Assembly (NCBI GenBank): GCA_034769895.1
Contig: CM068371.1
Coordinates: 405,587,969 to 405,651,968 of the forward strand
DNA length: 64,000 bases
Direction: 5' to 3'
DNA from: Magicicada septendecula
Taxonomy: Eukaryota; Arthropoda; Insecta; Hemiptera; Cicadidae
Positions 59,737 to 64,000 of this stretch are shown here, piece after piece. Position numbers and translations under genes: made by a program. The first letter of the stretch is position 1, and every line of letters starts with the position of its first letter. Under the pieces are notes generated by a model. It saw nothing but the letters and a program-made list of their open reading frames with translations. It did no database searches and was not told the DNA's origin.

Positions 59737-62700
59737 TGTAACGACTTATCACTAGTGTCCGTCTTGTTTAAGCCCCGCAATGGAAGCCAATCTGTAACGA
59801 CTAGTTCTGTTCGTGTTCTTTAAAAGTGTATATGATGCGTGTTCGCCTCACACTGGTGTCGTTACTTCAATGTTTTGTGCTAACGATGTCCGTAGCGATC
59901 CTTCAATTACCAGTACAATGCGAGTGGAAACCTTACCTGTTGTTCAATAGGGGTTTATAAATCCCGGGTGGTGCCAAATTGTTTATTTAAAACAATTAAA
60001 TTAATAAAAAGTGTGGTAACAGGTGTTCTTAGCTATGACGGCCTGGAGCATTCAAATTTTACTCCCGCCTTCGTTCGACCTTCTTAATCGAGCAGTTAGT
60101 TCGCCGGATTTGTGACGTGAGTGCTTGCCGTCATTCTCGCTCTTCTGCTATACAATACACAATATATATACAATACACTTCCCTATGAAATAAAAACAAT
60201 GGTTACACTCTGTACTAGTTTCTTTAATTTGTGATTGGTAATTATTCAGTTTCACATTAAAATTATATTTGGTTATTCAACAAATTTGCACCGACAATTA
60301 ATATGAGTCTACTCTCTCTCTAGGGTTTGGCGAAGATCGATTTTGAACGGATTATACAGTCAAAGATGGCGACTGTGTTGTTTGTTTACAGTTATTTTCG
60401 TTCAAAGTCTGGGGTTCTTGTGATTACAAGAAAAATATTAATAATGATTACAATAAAAAGTACACTACCTTACATTATTTGTACTTAAATAATATAATGT
60501 GTAGCTATAATTTGTTCATGCAGTGTGTAAAGTGTGTTTCAAAAGTTCGCAATTTAACAACAGGTTATTTTCTTAGTTAATAAATTTTCAGTGTTTTCTT
60601 TTTTTTTACTTAATCTTTGAAAGAAATTATATTCAGTTTATAGGGAGAGTTCAGATGACTGTGAGAAATATTTAAAGTGAGTTTATTTCTGAAATTCGGG
60701 TAATTTAATAATACTTATCAAATCAGTAGACTTGATGTAAACAGTCGTTCAGGTGAAATGGAATAGGGCTTCAATCGTAGTCAATTTTCAATTATCTGGG
60801 GCTTCTGGCATCTTTTTCATGTTAGTTGTAGCAATTTATTCGTTTAAATTTTATTTAAATTGGTCCTTGGCATCAGTTAAATGTTCTCGTTCCTCGTCTG
60901 CTGCTTACGTTTCCATCTTTTTGAATTTTGATTACTTTTTATACATTTTAGATTAAAATTTAGGTAATTCACGGCCTGGCGTCTATTCTGGAAGAGCATC
61001 ACTTATTGAATACTATGATTTAACGGAAAAATCGTAACCAACGGTCTGTTGTCATGGTTACAAATAAATTCTGATTGGTTGATCATGACTTTATAACCAT
61101 TGTTATCAATTTTGAATTTTTATTCAAAATTACTGTTTATCTTCTGATTGTTTTTATTCTTCCGTCTTCCTTCCTATGTATTAAATATTGTCACTACTGT
61201 TTGTATTTCCCTTCAAAGATTATTTTGACATCCCATAAGGTTGGGTTCTCTAATGTATTAATGTTTGTACAATTATGTTAATATTTGTTAATTACATTTA
61301 TTTTTTATTTTAAATCCTTATTCTAACATTTTTCTTTTAATATGATTCACAAATTATCCTTGGCTAGTTACTCGCCTTGGATTTGCTAATTTCTTTGTTA
61401 ATTTTTTACAATTTGTGAATTTGTAGTTATTTGTTTTTGACAGTTAGGCATTTCATAGGCCTAAGTAGCCACTGATTTCCTGATCTTATACAAATTACAT
61501 CTTATTTTACCCCCTAAAAGCAGAATGTTTTTCATCTTTCTGCAACGGATTTTAAGAAAACCAAATACTTTCTGCAAGCATTTCAGTAGTAACGTAGTTA
61601 AAATTGTTTGATGCAACGGCTCTCTCCGTTCTATACAAGTATTAAAATAATAATCCTTAAAATTTCAGGAGACAAAAATTGAGATATTTTAGATTTAGGT
61701 TTTTGGAAATATAAGGTCTATCAGGATTTATTTGAATAAATTTGTAAATTACATTTAAATATATTGATATTATAGGATATTGATTTTAGGTTGATATAAA
61801 AAATCAGTCCAGAAATACACAACTATCCGGATTGTGAATTACTACACCGGAGCGTGGCCGCGTAACTCAGTCTGCCGGCTGCAGCCGGTGCTCTCACTTC
61901 AATAGATTACATGTAACCTTTACCGATCGGCCTCTCATCGGAAATTTATCCGTATATTAGGCCTATTGAGTCACTAACATAGATTTTGTTATTCAATTGA
62001 TTCGTTTATTCGTATCTGTTTTTATGCAACAATTTATTTTTTTTAGAAATTTTACTGCAGCAAATTTTTTACGCGTTTTTCGTTAACGCGGTGGATGATC
62101 TTTCTGCAGGCCTCATATCCTTTCTGCGACAATGTCGCACTGTCGCCCGTTGTTCTGCTTTGGGGTTTTACCCTAATGTGTTTTGTTTTGTGATTATAAT
62201 TGATTTGTTTATTTGTTGATGTGTTTTGGATCTGTTTTTATACTAATTGTATGTTACCGTTATTTTCTACATCATGGCTTGTTAATTATTTCCTAACTGA
62301 TTTTCCAGTGTTATTTGATCTGTATTGATTTACCTTCTTATTTATCTATTTTGCCCTTGTTAACAATATGGCTATTACTTACTATTCTTTATTACATAAA
62401 ACATAACATCTAGGCCTATGGTCTGTATAATCCCTTCAGCCATATCTTATTCATAAATTTAATTGAACAATTTTTTAACAGTTTGTTAGGTAATGTTTGT
62501 TTACAATTCATTTCATTCTTTATTATCTTTTGGGTGATAACACATCATCACACCATTCAGACTTACTTAATTGATTATCCCTTATAACATGGGGTGTTTA
62601 TTGATTTTGTTTTTAATTTCTTTACTATATTATTTCTTAAATAATCTCTACCTTCTACCCATGGTAACACTAACTGTTGACATTCTATAGGCTTCCTCCC

Positions 62701-62985
62701 CAGAATAACATCGTATCCTTCATTTATATTTAATCTTAATACTATCTTTAATTACTATCATTAACAAAATTCTTATTTGTTCACCATTAAATCGTTTAGT
62801 GTTTATCACTGATTTACTAAGCGTTTTTTATCTATCACTATATTTCCTAATACTATCATTTACAATATTCTTATTTATTAATCATTTTCTATATAAGTAA
62901 CTCGATGTTTCTTGCAGTAATTATATAATTTGTGATGTTTTCAATTTGTTTCTTCTGCAAGTAGATAATATTGTATATTCTTTTT
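59737..62985 (-). repeat. Second minus-strand LTR related to element B
   Basis: On the minus strand the 3' end (59737) reads AAGTCGTTACA, preceded by GTTACAGATTGGC..GGGGCTTAAAC, which matches the step GTTACAAAATTGGC / GGGGGCTTAACG in the element B LTR, and by a further PBS-like TTTGGCACCACCCGGG. The left flank ATAT fits the same target preference. It is A-rich on the minus strand throughout. The right end (LTR start) is not resolved, near 62985. It is more diverged from element B than the LTR at 56090. Confidence 0.45.
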
Positions 62986-62988
62986 AAC

Positions 62989-63032
62989 ACCTGACGCACG
63001 TTTCACTAAAAAATATCAGTATCATCAGAGGT
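62989..63032 (-). ncRNA. Hammerhead-ribozyme-like motif near PLE
   Basis: Minus strand: ACCT / CTGATGA / T / ACT-loop-AGT / GAAAC / GTGC / GTC / AGGT. It has the exact CUGAUGA core, GAAA and a GUC cleavage triplet. Stem I is ACCT:AGGT, stem II is 3 bp with a 10-base loop, and stem III is 3 bp (ACG:CGU). It lies about 190 bp upstream of the PLE RT frame on the opposite strand. Confidence 0.5.
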
Positions 63033-63217
63033 TTCTAAGTGAATTAATAACAATCGTAATAATTCTATTAATATAAAAGTAACGAATAATCGAATTTGTA
63101 TCGATTTTAACGTAAAATAAAATAACTGATAATCGATTTAGGTCGATTAGTTAACGATTGTTTTAATGTTTATTTCTTCAGCAGCTGTTTTCTCGGTTAA
63201 TCTCCTTTAAATATAAA

Positions 63218-64000
63218 ATGGATAATCCTTGTGCACCAAAATTAAATTCTTTAATAAAATTACGCAAAATCAATAAACCTATCAGACCTTTAATAAACGC
63301 TAGGACCGCACCAAATTATAAAATATCAAAATTATTAACTCAAATCTTAAAACATAAAATTGAACTTCCAGCAAGACACAATATAAAAAATAGTATCGAA
63401 CTCACGGAACAACTAATAAACGTAGAAGTAAACAGAAATACAAAATTATATTCATTCGACATATCAAACATGTATACAAACATTCCCATTGAAGAAACTA
63501 TAAATATTATAATAAATAATCTGAAAACAAATAACGAAAGTAACACATACATTAAACAGTTAACTAATACTTTAAAAATAATTTTAAATCAAAATTATTT
63601 TCAATACAACAACAAATTGTACTATCAAACAGATGGCCTTGCTATGGGAGCCCCAACCTCCGCTATCATATCAGAAATCTTCCTACAAAAACTCGACGAA
63701 CAAATAATAAATATAATAAAATTAAACGACCCATTAGGATGTTATTTTAGATACGTTGATGACACTCTGTACATTTCCCAAAACAATGGTATAAATATAA
63801 ATAAAATATTCAACTCCATAAATAATTTACATTCTAAAATAAAATTCACTTTAGAAGAAGAATCTAATAATAAATTAAATTATTTAGACTTAACAATAAA
63901 GAAAAATGAAACAAATTTTGAATACGCAATATACAGGAAACCTTCTCAAACTGACTTAGTAATACCAAATACTTCTAATCATCCTCCCCAACACAAAATG
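63218..64000 (+). CDS. Penelope-like reverse transcriptase, runs off window
   Basis: ATG at 63218 (MDNPCAPKLNSLIKLRKI) and 261 codons without a stop to the window end. RT motifs in order: KPIRPLINARTAPNYKISK (PLE motif corresponding to PLRPIVS..SPTYKL); SFDISNMYTNIPIEETI with the first catalytic Asp; TDGLAMGAPTSAIISEIFL; CYFRYVDDTLYI with the YVDD catalytic box; LNYLDLTIKK; and YRKPSQTDLVI. PLEs also encode a GIY-YIG endonuclease, expected downstream outside the window. The N-terminus seems short compared with full PLE ORFs, so the true start may be upstream or lost. This is the best preserved enzyme in the window. Confidence 0.88.
   Translation, partial: MDNPCAPKLNSLIKLRKINKPIRPLINARTAPNYKISKLLTQILKHKIELPARHNIKNSIELTEQLINVEVNRNTKLYSFDISNMYTNIPIEETINIIINNLKTNNESNTYIKQLTNTLKIILNQNYFQYNNKLYYQTDGLAMGAPTSAIISEIFLQKLDEQIINIIKLNDPLGCYFRYVDDTLYISQNNGININKIFNSINNLHSKIKFTLEEESNNKLNYLDLTIKKNETNFEYAIYRKPSQTDLVIPNTSNHPPQHKM

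Overview
The window looks like nuclear DNA of an insect or other arthropod with a large, AT-rich, transposon-loaded genome. The evidence is spliced genes with canonical GT..AG introns, polyadenylation signals, and remnants of Helitron, piggyBac, hAT, Tc1/mariner-type, Gypsy, BEL/Pao and Penelope-like elements. Only three pieces look like host genes: a short candidate last exon near 2.7 kb, two 5' exons of a mitoguardin (miga) homologue on the minus strand near 44.3-45.1 kb, and the first exons of an FBXO42-type F-box/Kelch gene on the plus strand from 45.65 kb. The last two are head to head across about 540 bp.

Layout. 0-2.2 kb: C-terminal two thirds of a dead Helitron Rep-helicase, then a foreign GC-rich block. 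4.0 kb: a hAT-like terminus. 6.7-30.7 kb: a nest of insertions in a dead piggyBac transposase. It is split once by 7.8-12.5 kb (which holds a frameshifted Tc1/mariner-type transposase) and again by a hAT-like element (12847-30549, 8-bp target duplication). The hAT carries a Gypsy element with LTRs over 2 kb (12931-30350), and the Gypsy carries a BEL/Pao element (17920-23838). 30.7-32.5 kb: nothing recognised. 32.5-33.4 kb: a 5'-truncated Penelope-like element (PLE) with inverted ends holding hammerhead-like motifs. 33416-42709: an almost intact LTR element with 3.1-kb LTRs and a 4-bp target duplication. It has no pol. Its only long ORF joins a coiled-coil gag-like start to LDL-receptor class A repeats, and about 90-bp hairpin-bearing tandem repeats follow. 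44.3-52.4 kb: miga and FBXO42 exons, with PLE debris, microsatellites and a foldback repeat in the FBXO42 intron. 53-56 kb: decayed Helitron N-terminal region with tandem protease-like domains. 56.1-63.0 kb: two minus-strand relatives of the 3.1-kb LTR flanking another dead PLE. 63.2 kb to the end: a PLE reverse transcriptase with an open frame running off the window.

The most interesting items are the LTR element carrying LDLa repeats; a second, well-formed terminal exon just after the FBXO42 F-box exon that would give a short F-box protein with an unfamiliar C-terminus; hammerhead-ribozyme-like folds at three PLEs; and repeated primer-binding-site-like steps at the 3' ends of three related giant LTRs. 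None could be tested here by database search or folding software. Family names rest on motif recognition.
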